Shown: positions 44,744-53,491, counted from the stretch's first letter. The stretch is DNA of 64,000 nucleotides from Plebeiibacterium marinum (GCF_026013615.1 NZ_JAPDPI010000006.1:62001-126000); one strand, 5' to 3'. The notes: generated by a model from the sequence alone, not told the origin. Numbers and translations are program-made.

Positions 44744-45490
44744 TTACATATTCATACCACCACAAACATTAATTACTTGTCCTGATACGTAAGCTGAAAG
44801 ATCAGACCCTAAGTATACACATGTATTAGCTACATCCTCAGGAGTACCACCTCTTCTCAATGGAATCTTTTGTTCCCACTCTTTTTTAACGTTTTCTGGT
44901 AATACACCTGTCATTTCAGTAATAATAAAACCAGGAGCAATTGCATTATGACGAATACCTCTTGTACCCATTTCTTTTGCTGCTGATTTTGTAAAACCGA
45001 TAATACCTGCTTTAGAAGCAGAATAGTTACATTGGTTTGCATTTCCCGAAACACCAACCACTGAGCTCATATTGATAACACTACCGCCTGCCTGTTTCCA
45101 CATAATAGGCTGAACTGCTTGTGTAAAGTTGAAAACAGATTTCAGGTTTACAGCAATTACCATATCCCACTGTTGTTCTGTCATTCTTTTTAAAGCACCA
45201 TCTTTGGTAATTCCTGCATTGTTCACCAAAATATCTACACGCCCAAACTCTGCAACAATTTCTTTTACTACACGTTGAGTATCTTCATAATTACTTGCAT
45301 CAGAAGCATAAGCTTTAGCTTTTACTCCAAAGGCAGCTAACTCTTTTTCAGTTTCCTGAGCCGCTTCATTTATTACTAAGTCAGTAAATGCAACGTTACA
45401 TCCGTGTTTTGCATAGGTTAAAGCAATTTCTTTACCGATACCTCTTGCAGCACCAGTTACAATTGCTGTTTTTCCTTCTAATAATTTCAT
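44744..45490 (-). CDS. fabG: 3-oxoacyl-[acyl-carrier-protein] reductase
   Basis: A 248-residue classical SDR. The cofactor motif TGAARGIGKEIA is at 12-23, NNAG at 90-93, and the catalytic residues are Ser142/143, Tyr156 and Lys160 in YSASK. It reduces 3-oxoacyl-ACP in fatty acid elongation. It is monocistronic with its own terminator. Because no acyl carrier protein or fab genes adjoin it, a role as a different 3-oxoacyl reductase cannot be ruled out, but length and motifs are FabG-like. Confidence 0.88.
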   Translation of the reverse strand: MKLLEGKTAIVTGAARGIGKEIALTYAKHGCNVAFTDLVINEAAQETEKELAAFGVKAKAYASDASNYEDTQRVVKEIVAEFGRVDILVNNAGITKDGALKRMTEQQWDMVIAVNLKSVFNFTQAVQPIMWKQAGGSVINMSSVVGVSGNANQCNYSASKAGIIGFTKSAAKEMGTRGIRHNAIAPGFIITEMTGVLPENVKKEWEQKIPLRRGGTPEDVANTCVYLGSDLSAYVSGQVINVCGGMNM

Positions 45491-45583
45491 TTTAAAAGTT
45501 TTTATATTAGAACTTAAAATCTGCGCAAATGTAATAATTTATGTGGATATTTTACTAACAAAGGTGTAATAGTAGGTTTTTGG

Positions 45584-45770
45584 TAGTGGATAGCGAGTAG
45601 GTTATAGCGGATAGCGAGTACCAAATAGCGGATGACTGATAGCGAGTAGCGGATAGCTGGTGGCGGATGGCTGATAGCTAACAATGCTGCAATGATAAAT
45701 GTCTAATAACTAATGACCAATAACTAATGACTAATGTCTATTGACTAATATCTAATGACCAATAACCAAT
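45584..45770. repeat. Two kinds of imperfect tandem repeat upstream of fabG and into the sirtuin end
   Basis: 45584-45680 holds repeats of GGATAGCGAGTA/GCGGATAGCTG. From about 45690 to 45770 a second type, TAATGACTAATG and CTAATAACTAATGACC, takes over and runs into the last codons of the sirtuin gene (stop at 45752-45754). The second type recurs at 28364-28404 and 42303-42330. Confidence 0.7.
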
Positions 45771-46486
45771 TCTCCAATACACCTCATAGCTTCACCCGCA
45801 TTCATCTTAATATGTACATCTGTAATTTGATGGGTAAAGTTGGATTCTCCTGGGTTTACTTCAATAATAACAGCTCCATTTCTTTTCGCTTCAAAAGGAA
45901 CATTACAGGCAGGCATCACCTCCCCTGTTGAACCAATTACTATAACTACATCTGCTTTTCTTGCAGCATCAAAACTTTTTGAATAAGCAACAGGAGGTAT
46001 CTCCTCTCCAAAAAATATAAAATCAGGTTTTAGCACCCCTCCACACTTTTTACATTTGGGAGGAATCATTTTCAGATTTACTTCTTTTGCAGGATACATA
46101 CTCCCACATTTTATACACTTTAATTGCTGAGAGTTTCCATGAAATTCGTAAACCTCCTTACTGCCTGCCTCAAAATGAAGGTTGTCGATATTTTGAGTAA
46201 CCACAGCCTTTAAAACCCCTTTCTCTTCCAGTTTTGCCAATACCAAATGGGCATCATTAGGTCTGGCCTCCGTAAAAAAGTCGTAAAATATTTCACGTAT
46301 TGCTTCCCACGATTTGGCTGGCCGGCTATGAAAATATCCCAAATCCAACAACTCAGGATCGTACCTGTTCCAGATACCCGACTCTCCCCTAAACGGCGGT
46401 ATCCCAGATTCAACTGAAATCCCAGCCCCTGTAAAAGCAATACAATTGCTTGAATTCTTTATTATATCTGCAGCTTTTTTTATCAT
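45752..46486 (-). CDS. cobB: NAD-dependent protein deacylase, sirtuin (CobB-like)
   Basis: A 244-residue class III sirtuin. The NAD-binding FTGAGISVESGIPPFRG is at about 18-34, TQNIDNLHFEAG at about 110, the catalytic His in EFHGNS, and four zinc Cys in CIKCGS and CKKCGG. It removes acetyl or longer acyl groups from lysines. The last residues are encoded within the TAATGACTA repeat, so the C-terminus may be an invasion product, while the functional core is complete. Confidence 0.93.
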   Translation of the reverse strand: MIKKAADIIKNSSNCIAFTGAGISVESGIPPFRGESGIWNRYDPELLDLGYFHSRPAKSWEAIREIFYDFFTEARPNDAHLVLAKLEEKGVLKAVVTQNIDNLHFEAGSKEVYEFHGNSQQLKCIKCGSMYPAKEVNLKMIPPKCKKCGGVLKPDFIFFGEEIPPVAYSKSFDAARKADVVIVIGSTGEVMPACNVPFEAKRNGAVIIEVNPGESNFTHQITDVHIKMNAGEAMRCIGELVIGH

Positions 46487-46500
46487 CTGTTTATACTACT

Positions 46501-46631
46501 TAATAGATCGTTAGGATTTTTTTATAAGTGTAAGATTATGAGATATTTAATAAATCAACTTAAGTTAGATAAAAATCTGATTTTAAGAATCTTGCAAATA
46601 AGTCTCTTATCTAAAGTCTAACGATCTGTTA
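46501..46631. repeat. 131-bp MITE-like element with 14-bp inverted ends
   Basis: TAATAGATCGTTAG at 46501-46514 and CTAACGATCTGTTA at 46618-46631 are complementary in 13 of 14 bases; the core AGATCGTTAG/CTAACGATCT is perfect. The interior is AT-rich with no frame. It may be a small mobile element or a large hairpin. Confidence 0.45.
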
Positions 46632-46660
46632 GTATTATTGTATGGTAAAATTAAAAAAAC

Positions 46661-46840
46661 TTATAATGCGCAACTCCACTGAGTTGAATAAAATTCCCCA
46701 ACCACAAGATAAAGCATTGTAAAATACATCCCAGGTGATACCTTGGACCAGGGTGAACGGTGCTTTCTGTACGATTTGATTCCGGTCTGTTCTGCTACTA
46801 TCACAACAAAAATATCTTTTCGAACACTTGAGGATTTCAT
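46661..46840 (-). CDS. Possible small gene or decayed fragment (59 codons)
   Basis: ATG at 46840, stop at 46661. The frame encodes MKSSSVRKDIF then VVIVAEQTGIKSYRKHRSP and a Trp/Tyr/Phe-containing end (GMYFTMLYLVVGEFYS). The composition is unlike random AT-rich translation, but there is no clear ribosome site and no family was recognised. It may be a fragment of a former gene. Confidence 0.3.
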   Translation of the reverse strand: MKSSSVRKDIFVVIVAEQTGIKSYRKHRSPWSKVSPGMYFTMLYLVVGEFYSTQWSCAL

Positions 46841-47049
46841 ACTAAGATGATGATAATTCCCATCTCGCTTTGGTTCACCATGTATAGAGCCTATGTCTCT
46901 ACAATAGGTATTATAAAACCTTAGCCTGACGGCTATGCCCTAAAGAAGTAAGCAAAAACGCTATTAAAACGCTTTACCAACAATATCCGTTACTTGGTAA
47001 TTGATCATTGTTTATTATCTTCACACCTGATCTAAACTCATCATAAAAA

Positions 47050-47721
47050 ATGAATTTGTTATTAATTGCTATTGCCCCTGTCTTTATTATCCTGATATAT
47101 GTTTACTATCGAGACAAATATGAAAAAGAACCTGTTTCATTATTGATAAAAGGATTAATTGGAGGGATGGTTATTGTTATACCAATCATCTTTGCTGAAG
47201 AATTTATAAGTGCTCATCTCCCCCTTATCTTTCACGAAAGAATCGGAATAGCTTTTGGTAATGCGTTTTTGGTTGCTGCTTTATGCGAGGAAGCCTTTAA
47301 ACTCCTTGCTGTTTATATACTCATATGGAAAAACCCTAATTTTAACGAGCGCTTTGACGGTATTGTATACGCTGTATTTGTTTCCCTTGGCTTTGCTTTG
47401 GTAGAAAACATTATGTATGTATTCTCTAATGGCATGGGGACGGGTATATCACGTGCTTTTACTGCAGTACCGGCACACGCCATGTTTGGTATTATGATGG
47501 GCTATTATCTGGGTATGGCAAGGTTTATCGTTGCTAAACGTATGCCTTATTTAGCTTTGTCATTTTTTGTCCCTTTCTTTTTCCATGGGCTGTATGATTT
47601 TATTTTAATGGTAAAAATTAACTGGGTATTGTTTTTCTTTTTCCCATTATTAATATTAATGATGTACCGTACCAACATGAGAATGAAGCAACACAGCGCC
47701 AATTCTGTATTTAAAGCATAA
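47050..47721 (+). CDS. PrsW-family intramembrane metalloprotease
   Basis: A 223-residue membrane protein with about six helices. It contains the PrsW/CAAX-like triad: CEEAFKLLAVY near residue 77, PAHAMFG near 141 and FFHGLYDF near 180, giving the EExxK, H and H/D residues. PrsW cleaves anti-sigma factor RsiW in Bacillus; no anti-sigma factor is nearby here, so the substrate is unknown. The arfB gene starts 5 bp downstream, an operon-like spacing. Confidence 0.88.
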   Translation: MNLLLIAIAPVFIILIYVYYRDKYEKEPVSLLIKGLIGGMVIVIPIIFAEEFISAHLPLIFHERIGIAFGNAFLVAALCEEAFKLLAVYILIWKNPNFNERFDGIVYAVFVSLGFALVENIMYVFSNGMGTGISRAFTAVPAHAMFGIMMGYYLGMARFIVAKRMPYLALSFFVPFFFHGLYDFILMVKINWVLFFFFPLLILMMYRTNMRMKQHSANSVFKA

Positions 47722-47725
47722 ACAT

Positions 47726-48121
47726 ATGCAAGACTTTAGTTCCGAAATAAAATTTTCAACTGCAAGGAGTTCAGGACCGGGAGGACAAAATGTAAATAAG
47801 GTAAATACCAAAGTTATCCTGCATTTTGATATTATGAACTCTGCCTTGTTAACCCTGCCCCAAAAAATACATCTTTCAGAAAAACTGGCATCGAAAATAA
47901 ACAATGATGGCATCCTGATTTTAAGTTGCGAACAAACCCGTTCGCAACTTAAAAACAAAGAGATTGCTATTTCTTTATTGAACAACATGGTGCATCAGGC
48001 TCTTATACCACCCAAAAAACGCAAAGCAACAAAACCCACTAAAAGTTCAAAACTAAAAAGATTGCAAAACAAAAAGCTACACTCTTTGAAAAAAGCCAAC
48101 AGAAAGGGTCCAGTGTTATAG
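47726..48121 (+). CDS. arfB: Ribosome rescue factor ArfB/YaeJ
   Basis: A 131-residue protein with the peptidyl-hydrolase motif GGQ at 19-21 in SSGPGGQNVNKVNTK and the positively charged C-terminal tail (PPKKRKATKPTKSSK onward) that enters the mRNA channel of stalled ribosomes. It hydrolyses peptidyl-tRNA on ribosomes without a codon in the A site. It lies 5 bp after the PrsW gene. Confidence 0.94.
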   Translation: MQDFSSEIKFSTARSSGPGGQNVNKVNTKVILHFDIMNSALLTLPQKIHLSEKLASKINNDGILILSCEQTRSQLKNKEIAISLLNNMVHQALIPPKKRKATKPTKSSKLKRLQNKKLHSLKKANRKGPVL

Positions 48122-48515
48122 GTAGTAATGAGCTTGTAAAGTGAACAGTTCTTAAAGTTCTTAAAGTTTGTAAAGTATAAAGTTGAATCGCTATTAAAGT
48201 AGTGCGTTCAAAGGAATAAGAATTTCAGAACTATTACGATGTTCATTGATATCAAAAAACACAAAGAGCAATAATGGAACAGATTGTATTATAAAACAAG
48301 CATACTTTTTTAACTAAAATTTTAACAACCAAATATATAAAAAACATATATTTGTTCGTTAAATCAATTAGTTACAGAGGTTATCGACCTGAAATATAAT
48401 ATATATAAAACCAATGTGTTTAGCGATTTGTTGTGTTTCATGGTAAAACCGTAGTGTAAAATAATACCTTTGAAAATTTAGAATTCAAATATTTTTATAC
48501 AGAAATGCTGACTCA
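48122..48515. other. Intergenic region with promoter-like boxes
   Basis: 394 bp between arfB and the unknown gene. A short GTTCTTAAAGTTCTTAAAGT direct repeat lies near 48150-48170. Two perfect TAnnTTTG -7 boxes occur, TATATTTG at 48347-48354 and TACCTTTG at 48465-48472; the second is 44 bp before the next gene start. Neither has a convincing TTTG box 19-21 bp upstream. No coding potential was recognised. Confidence 0.45.
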
Positions 48516-49064
48516 ATGCCAAGACTAGATAAAGAAACAAAGGAAAGAATTAGGAAACTAGATTACAAAGAACTCCAAGACATTGTAATTAAAATTGCGT
48601 CGAAAGAGAAATCAGTATATGATTTTATTTTAGTTAACTACCTTGATAAAAAAATTGGAGAAAAAGAATTATATGAGGCAACTAAAGTTGATTTAGAAAT
48701 TTTATTACAAAAAAGGTATAAAGGATTTTCAGAACAACTACGAAATGCAAATATGTTAGCTGCATGTATAAAAAGAATAAATGAATTTACAAAAATTTCA
48801 AAAAATAAATTATACGAAGCAGACCTATTATTATATATTCTTAGTATCCCTTTTTCATTGAATGCTAATATGTTTGGAACTTGTTTTACTCAATATGATA
48901 CGAAAGTTGCTATAATTGTGAAACGATTAGTTAACGTTGTTACAAAGAAACTTCATGAAGATTATAAAATAGAATATGAGGAAACCATAAATGATTATCT
49001 TAAGAAACTTCATCAGATGTCGAATCATATTGATACTGTATATAATTTACCTGAAACTATTTAA
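48516..49064 (+). CDS. Hypothetical cytoplasmic helical protein
   Basis: A 182-residue soluble protein, lysine-rich and almost wholly helical by eye, beginning RLDKETKERIRKLDYKELQD. No membrane helix, signal or recognised domain was found. Its high A and T use and place in a region of repeats, a toxin-antitoxin pair and a decayed element fit an accessory, possibly acquired, gene. A perfect TACCTTTG promoter box is 44 bp upstream. Confidence 0.65.
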   Translation: MPRLDKETKERIRKLDYKELQDIVIKIASKEKSVYDFILVNYLDKKIGEKELYEATKVDLEILLQKRYKGFSEQLRNANMLAACIKRINEFTKISKNKLYEADLLLYILSIPFSLNANMFGTCFTQYDTKVAIIVKRLVNVVTKKLHEDYKIEYEETINDYLKKLHQMSNHIDTVYNLPETI

Positions 49065-49517
49065 AGAAAAAATAAAAAGAAGCACGAAAACACAATCGTA
49101 GATCTCCGATAAGCTAAAAGCCTACCGGAGGACCTCTCACACCTACGTACACACGGGTCTTCCCGACAATATCGGGACAGGCAGTATCTTGCGGTTCCAT
49201 ACATCATAACAAACAGCGAATTAGTATTTGAAGTTAAAGATGAGTGCAGCTGATTATACATATCAGCTAAAGGATCTTCACTGCTACCGTCACCGACAAC
49301 CACTACGTTTTTGCAGTAGCAAAAGCATCACCTGCTAATGGCTCGAAGCCTTACCTCCGCCCATTCGGGACTTCCTGCCTATGGATAAAAATGACCCAAC
49401 AGTTTCACATAGCGCAAAACCACTATGGGCAAGTAACTTCAAATAAAGGAACAGCTCATTTAAAGTTAAATATTACAATAAGTTCTGAAATTACCCGAAC
49501 AATATTTCGTATCTTTG
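49065..49517. other. Gene-poor stretch around the decayed repeat
   Basis: 453 bp. Besides repeat copy A, nothing coding is supported; an 80-codon minus-strand frame (49061-49303) overlaps the repeat hairpin and is judged a by-product of it. Confidence 0.5.
49085..49240 (-). repeat. Diverged repeat copy A, group II intron 3'-end-like hairpins
   Basis: Shares colinear blocks with copy B at 55541-55680: CCGATA at 49106 (55556 in B), CCTACCG, ACCTCTC, GGGACAG at 49174 (55625) and ACAGCGAATTAG at 49213 (55667). Read on the minus strand it contains GTGAGAGG followed by a hairpin CCGGTAG/CTTATCGG and then CTACGATT, arranged as in the domain V-VI end of group II introns. Pairing on the minus strand keeps G-U pairs. 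The intron call is inference; no reverse transcriptase frame is present. Confidence 0.4.
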
Positions 49518-49880
49518 ATGAGAAATAAATGTATTGATTTGGAAATAGTAAACAAGAACATTTTAATAAAACTCATTCGGAAGAATAAGGGGAATACCAA
49601 GTTAGTAAAAGCAATCCTGCAATTAATTGATGATATTGAAGAAAATGCTTGGGAAACTCCTCTTGCTCTTATTGCAAGCCGTCCAGATGCAGATTGTATT
49701 TATGGAGGCGAATTTTACTTTTTTAATATCAATATACATCGTACAATGATTATGATTGAATTTGAAGAAGATGGTGAAGCTACTATCGTGTGGGCCGGAA
49801 ATCATCATGAATACGACCAGACGTTTAAGAATAATAAAAATGTCATTAAGAAATGGCTAAAAGATAATAGTTGGATTTAA
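49518..49880 (+). CDS. higB: HigB-family toxin (RelE superfamily)
   Basis: A 120-residue protein from ATG 49518 (a TTG just before is less likely). It matches the HigB_toxin mRNA-interferase layout: helices with LIKLIRKNKGNTKLVKAIL, a beta-sheet FYFFNINIHRTMIMIEFEE, and the closing basic/aromatic strand AGNHHEYDQTF. It would cut mRNA on the ribosome until neutralised by HigA. The antitoxin gene follows in the toxin-first order typical of hig loci, overlapping or abutting by a few bases. Confidence 0.78.
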   Translation: MRNKCIDLEIVNKNILIKLIRKNKGNTKLVKAILQLIDDIEENAWETPLALIASRPDADCIYGGEFYFFNINIHRTMIMIEFEEDGEATIVWAGNHHEYDQTFKNNKNVIKKWLKDNSWI

Positions 49881-49891
49881 TTAATTTCGTT

Positions 49892-50443
49892 ATGAAGGAT
49901 ATTGTAAATATAAAAGAGATAGCAGGGATTGAAAGTCTTGAGAATGAATATGATTTGCAAAAAGCTTCAATGATGGAGCGAAAGTTGCGCCTCATGATCA
50001 AAGAGAGTCCAGAATTAAAACCTTTAAGAAAAAAGCTTAGAGATCTAATAAAAGAATATGAATCAAGAGAATGGTCTGATTTTGAAAAAGTAGATGATGT
50101 CCAAATTGCATCATCTGATAAAGCAGAAGAGATTGTAAATCATGAGGAAAAATTTATAAAGAAGCGCAAAGAAAGCATAAAAAAGAAATTAAAAGAGTTT
50201 GATATGACTCAGCAAGATTTAGGAATTCTTCTGGGGCATCCTAAATCATATATGAGTGAATTAATAAATGGAATATCTCAATTTACGATGAAGGATTTGG
50301 TGATAATCCATAGGGTTTTTGGGATTACTCTAAAAACCTTAATTCCAACCTATTTACAAAGCGAGACAAGGGACAAAGTGCGTGATTCTATTAGACTTTT
50401 GAATAAACCAAAGCTAAAGCTAAGAAAGACAGAACCAGCTTAA
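49892..50443 (+). CDS. higA: HigA-type antitoxin with HTH (XRE) domain
   Basis: A 183-residue protein from ATG 49892; the frame extends to a TTG at 49871 but the ATG starts a better product and keeps a short gap after higB. The N-terminal 90 residues are helical and would bind the toxin; the C-terminal XRE helix-turn-helix shows MTQQDLGILLGHPKSYMSELINGISQFTMKDL near residues 105-140, with the usual Q-x-x-L-A/G and turn pattern. It would repress its own operon and neutralise HigB. Confidence 0.82.
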   Translation: MKDIVNIKEIAGIESLENEYDLQKASMMERKLRLMIKESPELKPLRKKLRDLIKEYESREWSDFEKVDDVQIASSDKAEEIVNHEEKFIKKRKESIKKKLKEFDMTQQDLGILLGHPKSYMSELINGISQFTMKDLVIIHRVFGITLKTLIPTYLQSETRDKVRDSIRLLNKPKLKLRKTEPA

Positions 50444-51067
50444 TATAGAAGAAAATAACAGTAATTTTACTGTAACTTTTTTCAACTGTAATATATTGGT
50501 AATTAATAGTTAGTGATTTGCGGGTGTTTTGGTTTTGATTTCTTTATACCCCCATAATGGCTTAGAATTCCACTTTTTGCTAAAAATGACCATTTTGGAT
50601 TCCAACTTTAGTGCTTTTTGCACTTTTTGTGTGTTTTCTTCGCACCCTCTTCGCATTTCCTCGCATGTTCTTCGCATTTCTTCGCATAACCTATGCAAAT
50701 GCTATGCACTTTCAATGCATCAACAATAGGAATGCTACGGACTACGTTCGCCCTTTTACACGGGAGTAACACAGATTCATCGCAGGCTCTTTGCCATAAG
50801 GGTGCGAAGAACCTGCATTAAACCTGTGATAAAAATGTGGCGAATGGCAGACGTGTATCAGAGTTGAATAGGAGAAGGGTAGGTAAAGGGTGCTAGAATA
50901 TGCTTTAAAAATCCCACCCCCAAAAAAAGTACGTTGTCATACGCTTGTTATACCATACCATAGCAAGACAGAGCAAACAGAAATAATTACATAACAGACT
51001 ATGTACAGGCAGTTCTATGCATACATTATTTATAAAATCAATTTAAGAAAACCCAAATAATCTATTC
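50444..51067. other. Large intergenic region with phased repeats
   Basis: 624 bp without a supported gene. It contains the phased GCA repeats at 50639-50720. A 62-codon minus-strand frame (50510-50698) reads through these as a CEEMRRT-type heptad repeat but has no other sign of being a gene. Confidence 0.5.
50639..50720. repeat. Helically phased CGCA/ATGCA repeats
   Basis: GCA occurs at 50642, 50653, 50663, 50674, 50684, 50695, 50706 and 50717, spaced 10-11 bp, about one helical turn. The first five sit in TTCGCATTTC-type units, the last three in ATGCA. Such phasing puts every copy on the same face of the helix. Confidence 0.6.
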
Positions 51068-52951
51068 TTAATAATTAAACCCAATTAAATTATAATACTG
51101 TAACCAGGGAATAAAAAGCACAACCGCAATAGTTATAAGTGATTGATAAACCAAGTTCAAAGTCCTCAGTTCTTTATATCTAATAACTTTTATCAAAGAA
51201 TAAATGGTAACACACTCCAATGGGATAATGATAAAAGGTATTACCAAGGTCATTTTAAGGAGCAAAGGGACACCAAAGAAAAACTCGTTAAGCTCTGTTT
51301 TTGTTAAAGTATAAGCAAGTAGTGCCATAAAAAGAACAATGAGTAAGGACAAAGAGACGTTAAGTTTTTTAATAAGATGACTTTTTTTGTTGCGATTAAA
51401 TAGTTTACGTACAGCACTCGCAATAATGTATATCAATAAAATATGTATAATACTTCCCATCCAATACATCTGAAATGTAACGGATTCGTACCATTTTAAT
51501 TTTTCGTACGAATAGATTTGAGTAAAGAAATAAAAAACATCTCCTTTAGCATCTCTATCAAAAGCAAAGTGGCCGTATTTTGTATGGAAGGTTAAATCGG
51601 ATACAGGTTGCAATTCAAGGTTCCATTCCGGTATTTTAAGTATGCTATCTTGTGAAGCAATGGTAATTTCATTAGCCAACCCAATTAAAGTAGCTAATTT
51701 ACCTAAAGTTTTATGTGAATAGTCTGTTGATCTATACCTACCTTTAAACTTCCCCAATGGTTCATCAACAGAACCCTGCTTAGGGGTAACTTCTGCCTTT
51801 TGTTTTTCAATAATGCTTTGGGGCATCATTCTTTCTACAAAGCTATCCGTAAAATTTTGAATAAACTTTCGACTGTTACCAATGGTACTCTCAGAATTAA
51901 CATCAATAAAAAAACCGATGTTTTTATCGGGAAACAGTGCCAGCCTGCTTTGAAACCCCTGCCATGAGCCGTCATGTCCATAATATTTAATTTTTTGGGA
52001 TTGAAATTCGTAAAAGCCAAGCAACCATCCGTATTCAGCCATTTCGTATTGCTTAACTGGAGAGTAGAACATTTTATCCACAGATGTCGGGTCTAAAATT
52101 TGCCTACCTTTAAAACTACCATTATTTAAAAACATAGAAATATAGTTTCCCATATCTGAAGCTGTTGCACCTAATCCACCTGCCGGGTAACCAAGTATGA
52201 AATCCGGCTTGAACGGAGTAAACTGTTCGCCTTTCAGCTCGTAACTTGTAGCGTAGTTTTCTTCGAACTTAGTTTCTCGTTTATAACTACTGGAATTCAT
52301 TTCCAATGGATTCAAAATATTTTGTCTCACATAATCATAAAATGTTAAGCCTGATACTTCTTCAACAATAAGCCCCAATAAAGCATACCCCTGATTGGAA
52401 TACGTTATCACCTTTCCGGAAGGTCTTATTTGCGGTGGTAATTGTGTTTGTAAGTATTGGGTCAGAGGAATGATATCACTTTTGGACGGAACTGACATAC
52501 CAATAATATTATAATCAAAACCAGCTGTGTGCGTTAAAAGATTCCTTATAGTTATAGAATCATTGAATTTATACTCCAATTGAAAACTTGTGAGGTAATT
52601 ATTTACATCCCGATCAAGCTCTAACTTACCTTTTTCATATAATTGCATAACAGCTGTACCTACAAATGTTTTGGAAATAGAAGCTATTCCAAAAATTGAA
52701 GTATTAGCATTCACCGGCGTATTGGATTCGACATTAGCCATGCCATATCCGTTCATATGAAGAACAGAATCACCTTGCATGACTATTATGGTAGCTCCTG
52801 CAATACTGTACGTATCAAGGTCTTTTGTAAATGATGAATCTATCCAGGCTGATAAATCCGGATTTAAGGAATCCGTGTTTTGCGAATACATTATATTCCT
52901 GGGTAAGAAAATAAATGATAGAAATATAAATATGGTGATTTTGGGTTTCAT
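51068..52951 (-). CDS. Serine beta-lactamase-like hydrolase with C-terminal membrane domain
   Basis: A 627-residue class C-like serine hydrolase starting at ATG 52951 (signal peptide ending NIMYSQ). The SxxK is SISK near residues 90-93, the YxN is YSN near 184 and the HxG triad is HDG near 325, so all three catalytic motifs are present. The C-terminal third has about five membrane helices (for example near 480, 520 and 560-620). Such proteins are often esterases or D-amino-acid peptidases and not true beta-lactamases; the substrate is unknown. It lies beside an ExbB-like gene and a LytS/LytTR pair on the other strand. Confidence 0.82.
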   Translation of the reverse strand: MKPKITIFIFLSFIFLPRNIMYSQNTDSLNPDLSAWIDSSFTKDLDTYSIAGATIIVMQGDSVLHMNGYGMANVESNTPVNANTSIFGIASISKTFVGTAVMQLYEKGKLELDRDVNNYLTSFQLEYKFNDSITIRNLLTHTAGFDYNIIGMSVPSKSDIIPLTQYLQTQLPPQIRPSGKVITYSNQGYALLGLIVEEVSGLTFYDYVRQNILNPLEMNSSSYKRETKFEENYATSYELKGEQFTPFKPDFILGYPAGGLGATASDMGNYISMFLNNGSFKGRQILDPTSVDKMFYSPVKQYEMAEYGWLLGFYEFQSQKIKYYGHDGSWQGFQSRLALFPDKNIGFFIDVNSESTIGNSRKFIQNFTDSFVERMMPQSIIEKQKAEVTPKQGSVDEPLGKFKGRYRSTDYSHKTLGKLATLIGLANEITIASQDSILKIPEWNLELQPVSDLTFHTKYGHFAFDRDAKGDVFYFFTQIYSYEKLKWYESVTFQMYWMGSIIHILLIYIIASAVRKLFNRNKKSHLIKKLNVSLSLLIVLFMALLAYTLTKTELNEFFFGVPLLLKMTLVIPFIIIPLECVTIYSLIKVIRYKELRTLNLVYQSLITIAVVLFIPWLQYYNLIGFNY

Positions 52952-52986
52952 ACTATTTGATTTTAGACAATACAATTTTTGAACCA

Positions 52987-53041
52987 CTGTAACAACAGAA
53001 GTACTTTTTAAAAATAATGAGGTTACACCCTGTTGTTACAG
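52987..53041. promoter_or_regulatory. 12-bp perfect inverted repeat upstream of the serine hydrolase
   Basis: CTGTAACAACAG at 52987-52998 is perfectly complementary to CTGTTGTTACAG at 53030-53041, spacing 31 bp. It is close to the hydrolase start (36 bp) and just past the end of the ExbB-like gene. No T-run follows on either strand, so an operator is more likely than a terminator. Confidence 0.5.
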
Positions 53042-53089
53042 AGAAGGAGAGTAAATGTAAACTGAATTATTATTGCTAATAATAGCCTC

Positions 53090-53491
53090 TTAATGATTTT
53101 TAAACTCTGTTTTGGAGGGGTATTTTTTTAAATTACGGAGAACAAACCAGGTAATAGCAGATAATATCAGAAATGTGATACCAAAAAGCGGGGCAATAAA
53201 AGTTACTTTTAAACCACCAGCCAGCATTCCCGGTTTAATACTGGCAGCTTCCATACATTGAACAGCATCAAAAGCTGCTATAAGACCCATCATTTGTCCG
53301 GTTATCCCAAATAGAAACGATAAACTGCCAAAAAACAAAATACTATCGCTGGTTCTTTTAAGTTTTTGAGGTTTTTTATTACCTCGGTACATTATTATAA
53401 AACGGACTGTCTGTACAATGGCAAGTATCCACATAGAGTACACAAGAGACATAAAAAATGCTCCACCTTCAAAAAATAATCTAATTATCAT
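53090..53491 (-). CDS. Short MotA/TolQ/ExbB-like membrane protein
   Basis: A 133-residue protein with three predicted membrane helices: residues 12-33, 48-68 and 95-116. The segment GSLSFLFGITGQMMGLIAAFD, followed by KPGMLAGGLKVTFIAPLFGI, matches the proton-channel core of the ExbB/TolQ/MotA family. It is shorter than the typical 200 or more residues and has no ExbD/TolR neighbour, so it may be a stand-alone or partial relative. It sits between the serine hydrolase and a LytS kinase on the opposite strand. Confidence 0.68.
   Translation of the reverse strand: MIIRLFFEGGAFFMSLVYSMWILAIVQTVRFIIMYRGNKKPQKLKRTSDSILFFGSLSFLFGITGQMMGLIAAFDAVQCMEAASIKPGMLAGGLKVTFIAPLFGITFLILSAITWFVLRNLKKYPSKTEFKNH

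Larger units (their letters stand above)
46487..47049. other. Intergenic region with inverted-repeat element and a small reading frame
   Basis: 563 bp. It contains the 131-bp element at 46501-46631 and a 59-codon minus-strand frame at 46661-46840. The stretch 46841-47040 shows no signal recognised. Confidence 0.5.

Noticed and set aside
49061-49303. 80-codon minus-strand frame over repeat copy A
   Set aside because: Its residues follow the hairpin and block structure shared with copy B, where the same frame is broken by stops; better explained by an RNA-like repeat.
50510-50698. 62-codon minus-strand frame with CEEMRRT repeats
   Set aside because: The repeat is fully explained by the 10-11-bp phased GCA DNA repeat; no family or start signal. 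Kept as a finding at DNA level.
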